From the NCBI GenBank assembly GCA_025331435.1, contig JAIWNI010000078.1:62001-126000 (forward strand): DNA of 64,000 nucleotides. The letters are read 5' to 3'. Source of the DNA: Choanephora cucurbitarum (Eukaryota; Mucoromycota; Mucoromycetes; Mucorales; Choanephoraceae). The position numbers were made by a program, and so were the translations under genes. Shown one piece after another: positions 36,820 to 48,049 of the stretch. The notes beneath the pieces are model-generated. The model was given only the letters and a program-made list of their open reading frames with translations, did no database searches and was not told where the DNA came from. Every line of letters begins with the position of its first letter. The stretch's first letter is position 1.

Positions 36820-37015
36820 TTGTTTTCTTTTTCTTGCATGGATTTATCTGTTCATTGTCTATCTTTCCAGTTTATTAATGACTTCAATTTTGATAAACGA
36901 GGATAAGACAAAGACAACATTTTCTTTTCTTTTTTCTTGTATGAATTTATCTATCCTCCGGTTTTTTTTTTCCAGTTTATGAATGACTTTAACTTTGATT
37001 TAAAAAGGACAACAT
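36820..37015 (+). repeat. degenerate direct repeat, ~100-bp period
   Basis: Two units share TTTTCTTTTT(T)CTTG.ATG.ATTTATCT, then CCAGTTTAT.AATGACTT, and AAGACAACAT/GGACAACAT. Their spacing is about 100 bp. The inner part could be relic exon sequence after a TTTCCAG acceptor, but the frame is short. Confidence 0.5.
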
Positions 37016-38141
37016 CTTTTTTTTTCTTTTCTTCTTTATTACGGTAATTTATTTATTTGTTTGTTTGTTTGTTTTTAAAGGTAAGTAAAAAGTATATAGA
37101 GTGATAGTCAAGTCAAGCTAAGCAAGCCATCACTCTACTGGGTTCACTGTAGATGTTTTTTTATTTGCGTTTACCAACTGTATGGCTTAATCGAGGTTTG
37201 GCTGTACTAGTGAACAACAGCAATACAAGAGGGCCCAGCCAAGTAGAGCCTCTTTTGGGTTTATAATTTATTTTTACAACACTTACAATGTATTTTGAAC
37301 ATACCCATTTACAGACTCTTTGTATTTTTTTACAGAATAATCTCCCTCCTCCCAAAATTAATAAAAAGAACTTTAGCTTGCTTTTCTCGCATTATTTTTT
37401 CTGGAATAATTATTTGCCTTCGCTTGTAATTGGCTGCCCGAAAATATGAGTTCCATTAAGCTTTGCTGATGAAAATGTTGCAACAAATAAAAATCACTTT
37501 TATACTTTGTTGATGAAGAGTCACTCAAATCAAACATTCATTGCCAAAATATTTAGCCTAGAGATTCAAAGCACTGTTCGTGTTGGCTATATTGATCATC
37601 ATGCAGCTAATGGCATACAATCGAGAGACTGTAAAAAAAAATCGCATCTATAAGACTTCTTCCTGAGATTGAAACTAATTATCTTTTATGAAAAAAAAAA
37701 TGTTTTCAATGCCCATCACCTTCAACTTGTTTAATCCTTACAAAAAGTAGATAGAAAAATCGCCCATTTTTTTGAGCCCAACAATGCTACTTTAATTAAA
37801 TTCTGATCACTGTAACTAGAGTAAATCAAAAACGGGGCGGAATGATAATCTTTAAGCATATCTCTATTTGATAATCGAGGTCTCAGTAAATTCTGAGAGA
37901 AATTCATATCGACACTCAGAATTGTCTTTTAGAAATGAAAGTCTGTATTTGGGGGGGGGGGCCAAAATGAAACGTCATACTTTTTGCTTTCGGAGTTCTT
38001 AGTCCATGTATTTTGTCCGTTTACCAACAATCAATCTTGTTTTTTATCGATTTCTTCTCATCTCAAGCCATCACAAAAGCAAGGTTATTGTATTTTTTTT
38101 TCTTGTTGTATGTTAGCACCTCTTCTTTCGCAGACAAACGC
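37016..38141. other. intergenic with relic coding segment
   Basis: At about 37465-37650 the plus strand reads FADENVATNKNHFYTLLMKS and onward for about 60 codons without a stop, then ends at TAA; no start or splice frame is convincing, so it is treated as a relic. At 37188 a 24-bp match to the DNA just upstream of the Helitron start (TTAATCGAGGTYTGRCTGTACTA) is visible. No intact gene. Confidence 0.4.
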
Positions 38142-38327
38142 GGCATCACACTGCCTTCAAGGCTTTGTGCAGACACGGTCATGTCGAAGGACTTTGTATG
38201 GCATGATACGGTCATATGTCGTGAACATCTCCGCTTGCTTGGTAGATATCCTTAGCTACGACGCGGCTGAATGAAAAAAGAGTCGACTTGCTTGTCTTGT
38301 GCAAGCAAGGTGTTTGTCGAGATTGTT
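38142..38327 (+). repeat. 186-bp direct repeat, unit 1
   Basis: Begins GGCATCACACTGCCTTCAAG and ends GTCGAGATTGTT. By reading it matches 38368-38553 base for base. It contains a hairpin CTTGCTTG..CAAGCAAG near 38290 and two ACGGTCAT.TGTCG-like submotifs. Confidence 0.85.
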
Positions 38328-38367
38328 GCGAATAGAAGTTGTAGGGCAAGAATTATTTGAAAGACAC

Positions 38368-38553
38368 GGCATCACACTGCCTTCAAGGCTTTGTGCAGAC
38401 ACGGTCATGTCGAAGGACTTTGTATGGCATGATACGGTCATATGTCGTGAACATCTCCGCTTGCTTGGTAGATATCCTTAGCTACGACGCGGCTGAATGA
38501 AAAAAGAGTCGACTTGCTTGTCTTGTGCAAGCAAGGTGTTTGTCGAGATTGTT
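38368..38553 (+). repeat. 186-bp direct repeat, unit 2
   Basis: Second copy of the 38142 unit, 226 bp further on with a 40-bp non-matching spacer. Identity by eye indicates a recent duplication. Any ORF in one copy is present in the other, and none looks like a gene. Confidence 0.85.
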
Positions 38554-38955
38554 TTGCTTTCAAATATTTTTGCTCATGCTTAACAGATAGTAGCATAACA
38601 TGTACTAACTATCTGTTGTTAGGAAATTTTTGCCAAATATTAGAACTGAATTCAACTGTTTGTTATGCTTTAAATTGTTCTTTGCCATTAATATACTCTC
38701 TTTTTATTCCCTCTTTGCTTTACTTCTTTTTGTTCCCTCGCTTCATAAATCAGCCCTTATACTGGTTTTTAACTTAGAATTTGAAAGTCTGTGTTTGCAG
38801 ATGACATTCATACAGCTTGACCAGCTTGAAATTAAATAAAAAAAAAATTCTTTTGTAAAGAGTACGGTCTTTAAGAATGTATTTTTGTCATAAAGGTCAT
38901 CACAATAAACTTTTTTTAGGGGAACAAGCCCGGTTTCATTTAAAGTTCTTCAAAT

Positions 38956-40026
38956 GTCAGGAGAAGGAAGAAAAAGACTGTCTTTCACTCCATCTAGTTA
39001 TACTCAAATCTCAAAATGTCTACTAGCAATGAGCACAGCGAGCGTGATTCTTATAAATCTCGCAGAGAAAAAAATATTGAGGAGTTTACTGGTTGATCAA
39101 GGCTAATATGGGCGTCAACGAGATTTAACATCTGATAGGCATATCCAACTCAACTGTGAGTGATATCAGAAAGAAGCTTGAGGTTGAAGATACTCCTCTT
39201 TCTAAAGGTCCTCCAGGAGTATCGATCAAGATAACTGACAGAGGGACTCAGACATATTACAACCGTTGTAAAAGATAACCATTTCCTGCCTATTGAGATG
39301 GTCAGGGACGAACACAAATAAGTTGATATCGATATCTTTAAAGATACCACTATCAGTTATCTCCACAAGGTAGACTTCAAATCTTATTATGCGGCCAACA
39401 AGCCTGCCTTGACTGAGCTTCATATGAAGCACCACCTTGAACACCTCAGCTGGACGAAGGATCAGTGGACACAGATCATCTGGTCTGATGAATCCGAGTA
39501 CACTGTATTTGAATCTGGCAGAGGCAAGAGAGTTCTTCTTCGCGAAGGCGAGAGGTACGCTATAGAGAACACTAGCTCTACCACCAAGTTTGTTGGTGGT
39601 GGTATGATGATTTGGGGTTATTTCTGGCGGGGTGGTGTTGGCCCTCTTGTGTTTGTTAATGGCCATATAAATCAGGCGAAATATATCGAGGTTTCATCTG
39701 AGAAATTTCAACCTTGGTTCATGAAGCTAAAAGCAGATGAGATTAGACGCTTCATCCTGCAAGAAGACCGGGCTGCGTACCATACTGGCCTTGCAGCTCG
39801 AGAGTGGAAAGTCAGACATATGATCAAGGGATTTGATTACTAGCCTGCACAAAGCCCAGATTTAAATCTCATTGAGCATTTGTGGTGGGCTCTCGAGTGC
39901 AGAGTAAAAAGTAGAAGGCATGAGGCCAAGAATACTGATCAGATGAACAAAGTTCTGGATGAGGAGTGGAAGAGGATAGATGGTGATTTGATCACTCGTT
40001 TGATTGACAGTATGAAGGATAGATAA
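38956..40026 (+). pseudogene. decayed Tc1-like transposase
   Basis: A helix-turn-helix relic (GISNSTVSDIRKKLEVE) lies near 39135, with several stops and shifts before and after it. From 39409 the frame is open: HLSWTKDQWTQIIWSDESEY (first D), a KFVGGGMMIWGYFWR block, and LQEDRAAYHTGL where Tc1 normally has QQDNAP. After a TAG at 39841-39843 (a single change from TGG would restore Trp), the catalytic E block SPDLNLIEHLWWAL and the tail continue to a stop at 40024-40026. No clear terminal repeats were found. It is an inactive Tc1/mariner-type copy. Confidence 0.8.
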
Positions 40027-41335
40027 CAAGCAGTAATTGATGCCAATGGTGGCCCTACGAAGTATTAGCTTTGGCTACAACTGCATAATAATAAAATTGC
40101 TATCTCAAACTGCTATTTGTAAAAGTTACAGCGTCTTTGAGCCTCGTTTAGGCACATTCATGAGTTTTTATTATGGATGAAAGTTGTAATTTGATTAATT
40201 AAAACTCATCAAAATATTGTCAGCAAGTATGCAATTAGTAGTGACTTGCTGAGGAGAAGGAGTCTATTTAAGTTCCAAGAAGGCCTTGGAGCGTAAGATC
40301 CTTTTATGAGTTGCGTTGAGAAGACACATCCATGAGTTTCAAAAAATAAATCGTCCGAATTTCAATTGTGGAGGGGGACTGTACATTACCTTTTGGGTAG
40401 TATTTAGAGCAGTCTATTAGAGACTGAACAGGATTAAACAGAAAGCGAGAGATCAGAAAAAGGATGCTGTTGTATAGCAAGCATACTATCGGATGCCTGA
40501 TCGATCGCTCCTGTCTATTACTATCTTTTGAATGCTTTCCATCTATCAATTGCTTTGTTCACATCTATAAAAATTATATGCAGTTTTGTTTATATCTACT
40601 CGGTACATCTCTTTTTTGGTATTTAAAAAAATAGACTGCTGTTATCATTGAAGTTTAACGAATTGGTTAACTACAGATTTCTATAGGACTGCCACTTTAC
40701 TTTCTATGCTTCAAGTATAAACAATAAAATAAAACAAAATAAATACTGATCCCTTTTTCATGTTGGAAATAAAATTTGATGATAATAAATAAGCTTCCAT
40801 TGTTAACATTATTAAATGGTCTTTTTCACATGCAAAAAGAACAAAAGAAATTTTTTTAGCCTAAACTTTGTTTGTATCATGACAACCAGACCATTTTTCT
40901 GAATCCAGGAATTGCTTGTTTCTCTTACCTCCATCATACACCTCATTGATCAAGGCAAATAAATTCTAGACTGAACCAAAGCTCTTCTTTTGCTGATTCA
41001 TGAAGCCTGATTTCAAGTCGAATGAGTAGTAGTTTTAATGCAGACAGTGCATGGCCTGATTTAGGCGGAAAAGACAAAGAGAAGGAAAACAAAAGATCAG
41101 GCAAAAGAGGCGATAGCAGCAAGAGATATTCAAATATAAAGATGTTGGTGTGGTGCTCATTATCGCAATTCTTAAATGGACAAGGCCTCCAGGCATTTAT
41201 AGGGAAGTCTATACTTTCCTTCAAATTGTCCAAAATGAAACGTTTATTCTTTTGTGCTTTCGGAATTGTTCCGCGTATTTTTAGAGCAACATCAGTGGAA
41301 TTTGGTAATCGTGCTTTTGACAATTGGAATTCTAA
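40027..41335. other. intergenic, AT-rich, no supported gene
   Basis: ORFs on both strands at 40943-41450 overlap each other and the MITE end and are not family-like, although a minus-strand segment (FPINAWRPCPFKNC...) has a protein-like look. At 41228-41270 CCAAAATGAAACGT..CTTTCGGA resembles the sequence at 37965-38000. Confidence 0.35.
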
Positions 41336-41870
41336 GAGCATCTCCAATGGACTTTCTATTTTTCAAAATTCCCTAAATATAGAAAGTCAAATAGAATATT
41401 GCAACTCCAATGGGGAAAAATCGACTCCTCAAATATTAGAAATGTTCTAAAAAATATGAAAAAATCCTCAAATTTGAGGATTTTTGAAATATTCCAAATG
41501 AAAAAATAGCTCTAAATTTTAAGAAGTATGCAAGTCACGTCGGTCAGAAAGTATCACGCATAATAGTATATTACTGTCTTTATATCTTTTAGTGTTTTTC
41601 TACCTCAATGGTATCGCTGATGCAGATCAAAGAGCCACATAGTTCTTCAGTGTTCTCAAGTTGTTGGCTAGCCATTTAAAAGGTTCGAATACATTTTATT
41701 TACTGATGGAAGAGAAAATATTGTATAAGTCCAAAACTGATTGTTCAAATTTAGTCAGTCAGATTTGGAAAGTCCATTGGAGTGAAGAAAAATGAGGAGT
41801 GCTATATTTAGTCGTTTCCTTTTTCGTAAATTATAGAAAGTCTGATTTAGAAAGTCCATTGGAGATGCTC
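41336..41870. mobile_element. PIF/Harbinger-type MITE, 535 bp
   Basis: The ends are GAGCATCTCCAATGGACTTT and its exact inverse (over 20 bp perfect), flanked by TAA at 41333-41335 and 41871-41873, as expected of PIF/Harbinger insertions (TWA target). The interior has sub-copies of the end motif (AAAGTCCATTGGAG at about 41770) and AT-rich DNA with a hairpin AAAAATCCTCAAATTTGAGG, but no transposase. It is non-autonomous. Confidence 0.8.
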
Positions 41871-41934
41871 TAATCCCGTATATTTTATTCGCGTGCCAAC
41901 GATTAATTTGAGTTTTCGTTGCTTTCCAACAAAA

Positions 41935-44016
41935 ATGAATTTGACTAGTGAACAGCAGAAATTTAAACTTCCCATAGTACAACAAGGATCTAAGCAGTTT
42001 TTCTGTAATAACTCGGCTAAAAATTGGGACTTTTTGAGCTATTATGACTCTACCCATAACGATGTTAATAAAGCAAAAGCCAGAAAGAAGATCGCAGTTG
42101 ATTACAATAACGATCTAAACTGGATCGCTAATCAAGACAACCTGCCAGACTTCATAAAGGAGTATGCGCGTGCTTTGATTGCCAAAAAGAAGGTAAACAA
42201 GAAGCATTCGATAACAATGACAGCTAAAAAGTATCATTTTAGCCAAACCATGCTGAGCTGCATAGGAGCCTTGCAAAGCGTGCTTGTAAAAAGCAGAAAA
42301 CAATCAATAACAACATCAACATCAATGGGCCTATTTCTGGCGGCACTATGAACAACTTCTGCAAGGTCCAAACTGCTGAGGTAACTCTTTTATACTATAA
42401 GAATTAAAAGAAAATTAAATCAGTGTCTTTCTGTAGAAAAATGAAGGCTGTTCTAGCAAGGGAGACTTAGAAGAAAAAGACGAAGAAAGCGATCACTCAA
42501 AGAAGGATGATGCTGTAAGTTTCTATCAACTGTTATACCTATTTTTGATATTTAATGATTCTACAGGAGCCAAGTGTTTGGTTAGACTGGATAAACTATT
42601 TGGAATCTCGCGCATCCTTGTTTCATCCCTACAGGTACAAAAGAAAAAAGCATCCTTCCTTACGGTATCATCATCTGAACGACTAAATTATTTTACTGTC
42701 TATATAGTCCTGAAGCAAACAACATCATTCGCTCTGGTAAAGGCATTTCGCCAAGACCTCATCTTGACCGCGATATCTACGAAAGGCACATGATCAAGAA
42801 AATCACGGAAGAGGGTTTAGTACCGAAGATATACCAGATTTTTATTGACCAGTATATTGAATCAGTAAGTTCTTTTGCCTAAATCTTACATGGGCTATTT
42901 TTAAGCTATATAACAACTTTTTTTTTTATAGGATGATTTGGCTAGTGGTAAGAAAGTGATCCGATCACTTTCCAAGAAGATTGCTTTGACTGAGGATGAA
43001 GATGAAATTTCTGAGTTCGAATTTCTCGAAAAGTTACTCTTAGAAGTGTAAGTGCATTTCTTTTTCTGAATTTGTAATTTGTGATAACAGTTCAATCTAT
43101 ATTTTTACAGACACAGAGCTTACTCGCTTGATTTGAAGCCAGACGCAAGCGAAGATGCTTTCAACCAGCTAGTAGTTTATCCCTTGGTCACTGTTATCTC
43201 AGAAAGCCTGGTGACAGAAGAATATCGCACCTGCTTCATCCAAGGCCAGCCTATTCTAGAATCTATGACTCGGCAATTAAAGTTATCCGGCTTGGCAAAT
43301 GATGATAAGAGTCAGTATAAGACTGATGGTTTGATACAAATCACAAGCTTAAAAAACCTAGAGTTTCTGCTGGTGGAGACCTCTGGTTGCTTTAACAACA
43401 AGGATAAAATCAAGCTTAACTTCGATCACCATAAAGGATTGTTTGGAGCCTTGTCAATGCTAAAATGCATCGCTGACGACTACAGCTTTGCTTCTGTGGA
43501 TTGCTTCACTAATGTCAAAGTATTTTTTCTGAATGCGGCAGGTAATGTTCTTAACAAGAGATAGATGTTTCGATACTAATTTTTTTCAAGAACAATCAAA
43601 GGCAACAAACTTTATCTTTGGGGCCTGTCGTATAAGAAGGAAGGGCTTTTCGATCTCTTCCTGGAGGCTTCTCTCTCAGTTCGCCCCAACTACGAAGACA
43701 AAGAAGACTACTTGCCTCAATTAGTTCAATTTTGTCTGATTGCCAAGGTAGTATTATTTTTATAAAAAAAGAGTGAGAAAATCTTTATAGCATTATTGAC
43801 TTCTATCTGAAACAGAGCTCGTTGCAGAAGAGCATTGAGAACATTCTTGTATTGAAGCAGAAGCATTGCGAAGCAAAAGCCAGTTGTAGATATTCAGTCA
43901 AGCAAGTTGTCAATTTGTCCGATTTGGTCAGTCCCATCATCTTGAAGCTGACTAAGGAAAAAGACAGCACTGGAATGGCTGATCTTGGGCCTAAGTATTC
44001 CCCTTTACACGATTAA
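41935..44016 (+). CDS. multi-exon protein of unknown function, PD-(D/E)XK-like core
   Basis: Nine exons, 41935..42192, 42243..42380, 42437..42514, 42567..42634, 42708..42864, 42932..43047, 43111..43541, 43602..43747 and 43816..44016, close exactly to 1593 nt (530 aa). The N-terminal third is charged and low-complexity (KKPNHAELHRSLAKRACKKQ, acidic EEKDEESDHSKKDD). The C-terminal ~300 residues contain the conserved-looking blocks HRAYSLDLKPDASEDAFNQL, YKTDGLIQITS...LLVETSG, NFDHHKGLFGALSMLKCIAD and GNKLYLWGLSYKKEGLFDLF. The TDG...(~17)...ETSG spacing resembles a PD-(D/E)XK nuclease site, an inference only. I believe this architecture recurs in Mucorales but cannot name a function. It is intact, unlike its surroundings. 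Confidence 0.72.
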
Positions 44017-44425
44017 AAAAATTATGAAAATTTGTCCTCTCTCTATATGCATTTCAAATGTATATTGCATTGATCTTCTTAATCAAAATGTCCAGATCCC
44101 TAATGAAAATTAAGAACAAGGCTGTTGTCTTAATTCAAACAAAAGCCATCTTCAGCTTGGTCGTTTTTTCTTATTGCCTTAGTGTACTTTAAGGCTTTTC
44201 GCAAGCAAATATAAAGACTTTTGCCTATGAGCAATGGCATTATTAGATCTACAACTTGTTAAGCTGAACAAGTTTAAATTGGGCTTTTATTTAGATGAAG
44301 AGAAGAAAGCGCTAGACTTCTGAAAAAAAAACCTCTTTTTATTATGATTTGAAGCTGTAAATTTTAGTTTAATCAAGATCCGTTTCAAGTCAAGTTTATT
44401 TGCATGTTTACATCACAAAGTTGTA
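44017..44425. other. intergenic between unknown gene and IS630 copy 2
   Basis: AT-rich 3' flank of the unknown gene; no ORF or repeat recognised apart from the element's TA target at 44424-44425. Confidence 0.35.
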
Positions 44426-46058
44426 CAGTGCTTCCGGTTCGAATTGGTCACTTTTTTGAAAATTTGATCTCCCAAAATACTAAAAATAGAGCTTCATTTG
44501 GTCACTTTTTTGACTCTCAATTGGTTGATTTTTCGAATCTCAATCGGTTACTTATTTAGACTTCATTTGGTTAATTTTTCGAAAATCATTTGGTCATTTC
44601 GCTTTGACTTCATACTTGAGATGGCATCTGATTTGAGATTTTATAACGAAGATGGGCAAGGAAACATCTTTGATGAAAATGGAAGGGAGGCAATGGCAGT
44701 TGATGAGATTCCTTCATTCCGCCTTACAAAGCTGAAGACCCTTCAAAAGTTTATAAAACATACAGAGGTTGATATGTCTGGTCTATAGGAAGGCCATGAC
44801 ACCACTATGAAAGAAGCACCAGAGAAGAAAGATAGAGCTACGGAGTATACGAAATATACTCCTTATCAACGAGAGGCGTACATACATTACGCTTTCGAGA
44901 AAGGCATGACTCATGATGAGTCTTGCAGACTTGCAAATGTCAACAAGTACACAGCTCGAAAATGGAGGGCTGAATACAAGTCCAACCCTGATGCTGGTAT
45001 TCCTGAAAAGAAGACAAACAAGACAGGCAAGCAGCGCATATCGCAGTTAAACGAGCAACATAAAGACATGTTGATATGCTTCTATGACGAAAAGCCCACA
45101 GCAACTATTCAGGATGGCGTGGAGGCACTCATCAATAGCTTTGAAGGATTGACAATAAAGAAGACAAGAGTTGCTGAATTCATGAAGAATGAATGTAACC
45201 TTAGCTTGAAGAGTATTACTCGCCATCCAGTTCAACGAAACAGTACCAAAACTCTCGAGGCTAGGGCAGCTTGGGTTGCTGAATGGATTGCAAAGGGAAT
45301 CGACTACCACAACAATTGTATATTTGTTGATGAATCTGGCTTCAACGTCAACATGACTCGAGGCAGAGCCAGCTATTGAAGAAACGCCATCTACAAAAGC
45401 AGTATCAAAGACTGCTCTCGGCGCTGTATCGTCTGCTGGCATTGTCAATGTAAGTATTAGAGAAGCTGGTAATGTGAAGAGGAGAAAAGTAGCTGGTGCT
45501 ACGAAAAGAAAGGCTCCAGAAGATCGTCTCAACTTGCCAAAGGGTACTACTGGTAACCATTTCATGCAGTTTGTTGTGGATACGATGGATATTATGGATC
45601 AGTTTCCAGAAATGAGGGGGCTATCACATTGTCATGGATAATGCTCCCATCCACGTTCATAGCATCGTTGATCCCATCATAATTCGTCGTGGATATATAC
45701 CTGTGTATCTTCCACCTTACTCACCCGAACTAAATCCAATTGAGCAATTTTGGAAGGATCTTAAGGACTATGTTAAGAGAGAAAAACTTAAAGATAATGA
45801 GACTCTTACTTCGCGAATGATGGATGCTTGTGAGAAGGTACCGCTTCAGAATATACGAAACTACATTCAGCATTCCATAAATACTTTTCCCAAGTGTCTA
45901 AATAAAGAGCCTATCTAAGAAGGAGCAGTGTCTCTATTGTATGACCAAATGATTTTCGAAAAATTAACCAAATGAAGTCTAAATAAGTAACCGATTGAGA
46001 TTCGAAAAATCAACCAATTGAGAGTCAAAGAAGTGACCAATTGGAACCGGAAGCACTG
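44426..46058 (+). mobile_element. IS630/Tc1-type transposon, copy 2
   Basis: A 1633-bp element flanked by TA (44424-44425 and 46059-46060). The length equals copy 1 exactly. Here the left arm is the long type (ttcGaa with the 54-bp insert) and the right arm is the short type (ttcCaa), opposite to copy 1. One base in the short arm differs (TTCTTT for TTTTTT). The right end is 54 bp beyond the HAS1 stop codon. Confidence 0.9.
44621..45918 (+). pseudogene. IS630/Tc1-type transposase, interrupted (copy 2)
   Basis: Same interior as copy 1: TAG at 44786-44788, TGA at 45377-45379 after a frame change, and a third frame restarting around VMDNAPIH (45634). All lesions are shared, showing that the interruption predates the spread of these copies. 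DDE residues appear as in copy 1. Confidence 0.85.
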
Positions 46059-46111
46059 TACATACTCAAAATTACACTTTTAGACTTTATATTTCACACA
46101 GCAAGAATTCT

Positions 46112-47778
46112 TTATTTCTTATTCTTTTTGGATTTCTTTGGTTGTTCTGTCTTCGGCTTATCTTCTTCTACTTCTTCTTCATCTTTTTGGTTTTTGGCCT
46201 GCTTGATAGTACCCAAATTGACTTTAGGCGGTGTAGCAAAACCAAAACCCTTGGCTACTTTAGCCAAATCTAAATTATTTACATCGAAAATCTTCTTTAA
46301 GCTGAAAGAAGAATAAGCCTGAATATAAGACCGATAGCCGTCCTTTGCTGATTGGTTGAGATAGTAGTTTTTGTCAATCAGTTTCTCTAGTTGGCCTTGA
46401 ACATTGGCAATCTTGCTGGATGGGAATTGATATTCGTTCAAAGGCACCTTGGCATGCTTCAGGTATCTCAAAAAGCCAAGTTCACTAGGCAGCAAGAACA
46501 ATAAACTCTTGCCTTGAGCATTTGAACCACGGGCTGTTCGGCCAACACGGTGGATATAATCTCTGGGATCATCTGGTGGATCGAATTGGACAATCCAATC
46601 GACTGCTGGAATATCTAAACCTCTTGCTGCTACATCAGTACATAACAAGATACCTCTCTCAGCATTACAGTATTCAAAGAAAGTGTTGGTACGCTTTTGT
46701 TGCTTTTGTTTACCCTATAGTCTGATGTGAGCTTACACCGAATGATTCAACTATGTTTGATAATTACATGAAGTGATAAAACTGGCACATCGATATAATT
46801 CAAGAGTTCAGCGTGGTATTTAACTGAATTACAACTAGAGAAGAACACAATCACCTTCTTCTTCATATTCTTTCTAAGGAAAGTAAACAGCAATAGGAAA
46901 CGACGGTCTGAGTCGCAGACAACATAACCTTGTTCTAATCCATCTGCTGTTGAAGTGTCTCTGTTTTCATGTACATTGATATAAAGTGGTCCTTTTTTGA
47001 GTGAAATTCTAGCCAAATCTGTCACTTTGGTAGTCTGGGTAGCTGAGAACAACATGGTTTGTCTGTCTGAGGGTAAAATCTTGACAATCTGTCTCATTTC
47101 ATCTTCGAAACCAATTTCCAAAATACGATCTGCTTCATCGATAATCAATGCCTTTAAGTTTTTGAAAACAAAGCCTCTTGTGTTCTGTTGCAGAAGGTTT
47201 AGTTTCAATGTCGCAAACAGAGTAAATGTGTTTACCTGTAAATGATCCAATAATCGACCTGGTGTGGCAATGATCAAATTGACACCTTTGATGAGTTTAT
47301 CAGCTTCAGCCTTACGGTTGGCACCACCAATCACAATACCAAATGTCAACTGATGGTATTTCAACAGATCCTTAGCTACACCAAAGATCTGAAGAGCAAG
47401 TTCTCTGGTAGGTGATACAATAATGGCACCTGTACCATTTCTTGGCTTAAACTTGAGACGGTAGAGCATTTCGATTGCTGGGATCAAGAAAGCTAAGGTC
47501 TTACCGGAACCTGTCTTGGCAGCACCAAGCACATCTCGACCAGCCATCAAGGGCGGAATAGTTCGTGCTTGGACTTCAGTCATTTTAGGGAAACCGAGTT
47601 CCTTGATAGCATTCTTTGTACGTTCACAACAGTCTAGAGAGTCAAAGTCATAGTTGACATCGATGTTTTCTTCTGTCTTGAGTCCAACCAGTTGTTGTTC
47701 GGTGCCTTCCTCTTTCTTTTGCTTCTTTGCTGCAGCTGAACGATCAGAAGCTAACTGTCTTTTCTTTGTGTCTCCCAT
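46112..47778 (-). CDS. has1: DEAD-box RNA helicase Has1, ribosome biogenesis
   Basis: Exons 47778..47236, 47184..46768 and 46714..46112 give 520 aa (yeast Has1 is 505). The order of motifs is complete: Q-motif region ([16 protein letters not shown]), motif [28 protein letters not shown], motif [24 protein letters not shown], then [18 protein letters not shown] and HRVGRTARG. The C-terminal [11 protein letters not shown] and a lysine-rich tail are Has1-specific. The first intron is 51 nt, a multiple of three without a stop, and interrupts HLQ|NTRGF; splicing restores the conserved join, so the insert is not coding. Nucleolar action in 40S and 60S assembly is family knowledge. Confidence 0.95.
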
Positions 47779-48049
47779 GCTGATCGATCTTGAAAAAAGA
47801 AAGAAAAAATTCGATAGGCTTATTTTTTTTTCTGCTGAGTGACTGGATAAGCCATTGAGACTCAGGATTTTAAATGGGGAAAAATTTATACCATGACCCT
47901 ATTTTTTTTTATAATTATTGACCCTTTCTTTTTGACATAACAATAGCTACAGATCAACTTTACAAAGCTTCAGAAGCGCCTCCCAACATCCCCAGCAACA
48001 TTGTTTAACAGTCACTCAATACTCTTATTAGAGAGTACTCAACTAGAAA
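47779..48049. other. HAS1 promoter region
   Basis: A 270-bp stretch between the HAS1 start and the MULE relic, with T/A runs and no ORF of note. It should hold the HAS1 promoter. Confidence 0.35.

Noticed and set aside
38142..38553. CRISPR-like array
   Set aside because: Only two 186-bp units with one spacer, in a eukaryotic genome; it is a simple direct duplication.
41022..41450. Overlapping ORFs on both strands next to the MITE
   Set aside because: They run into the MITE end and lack family features, although a minus-strand part looks slightly protein-like.
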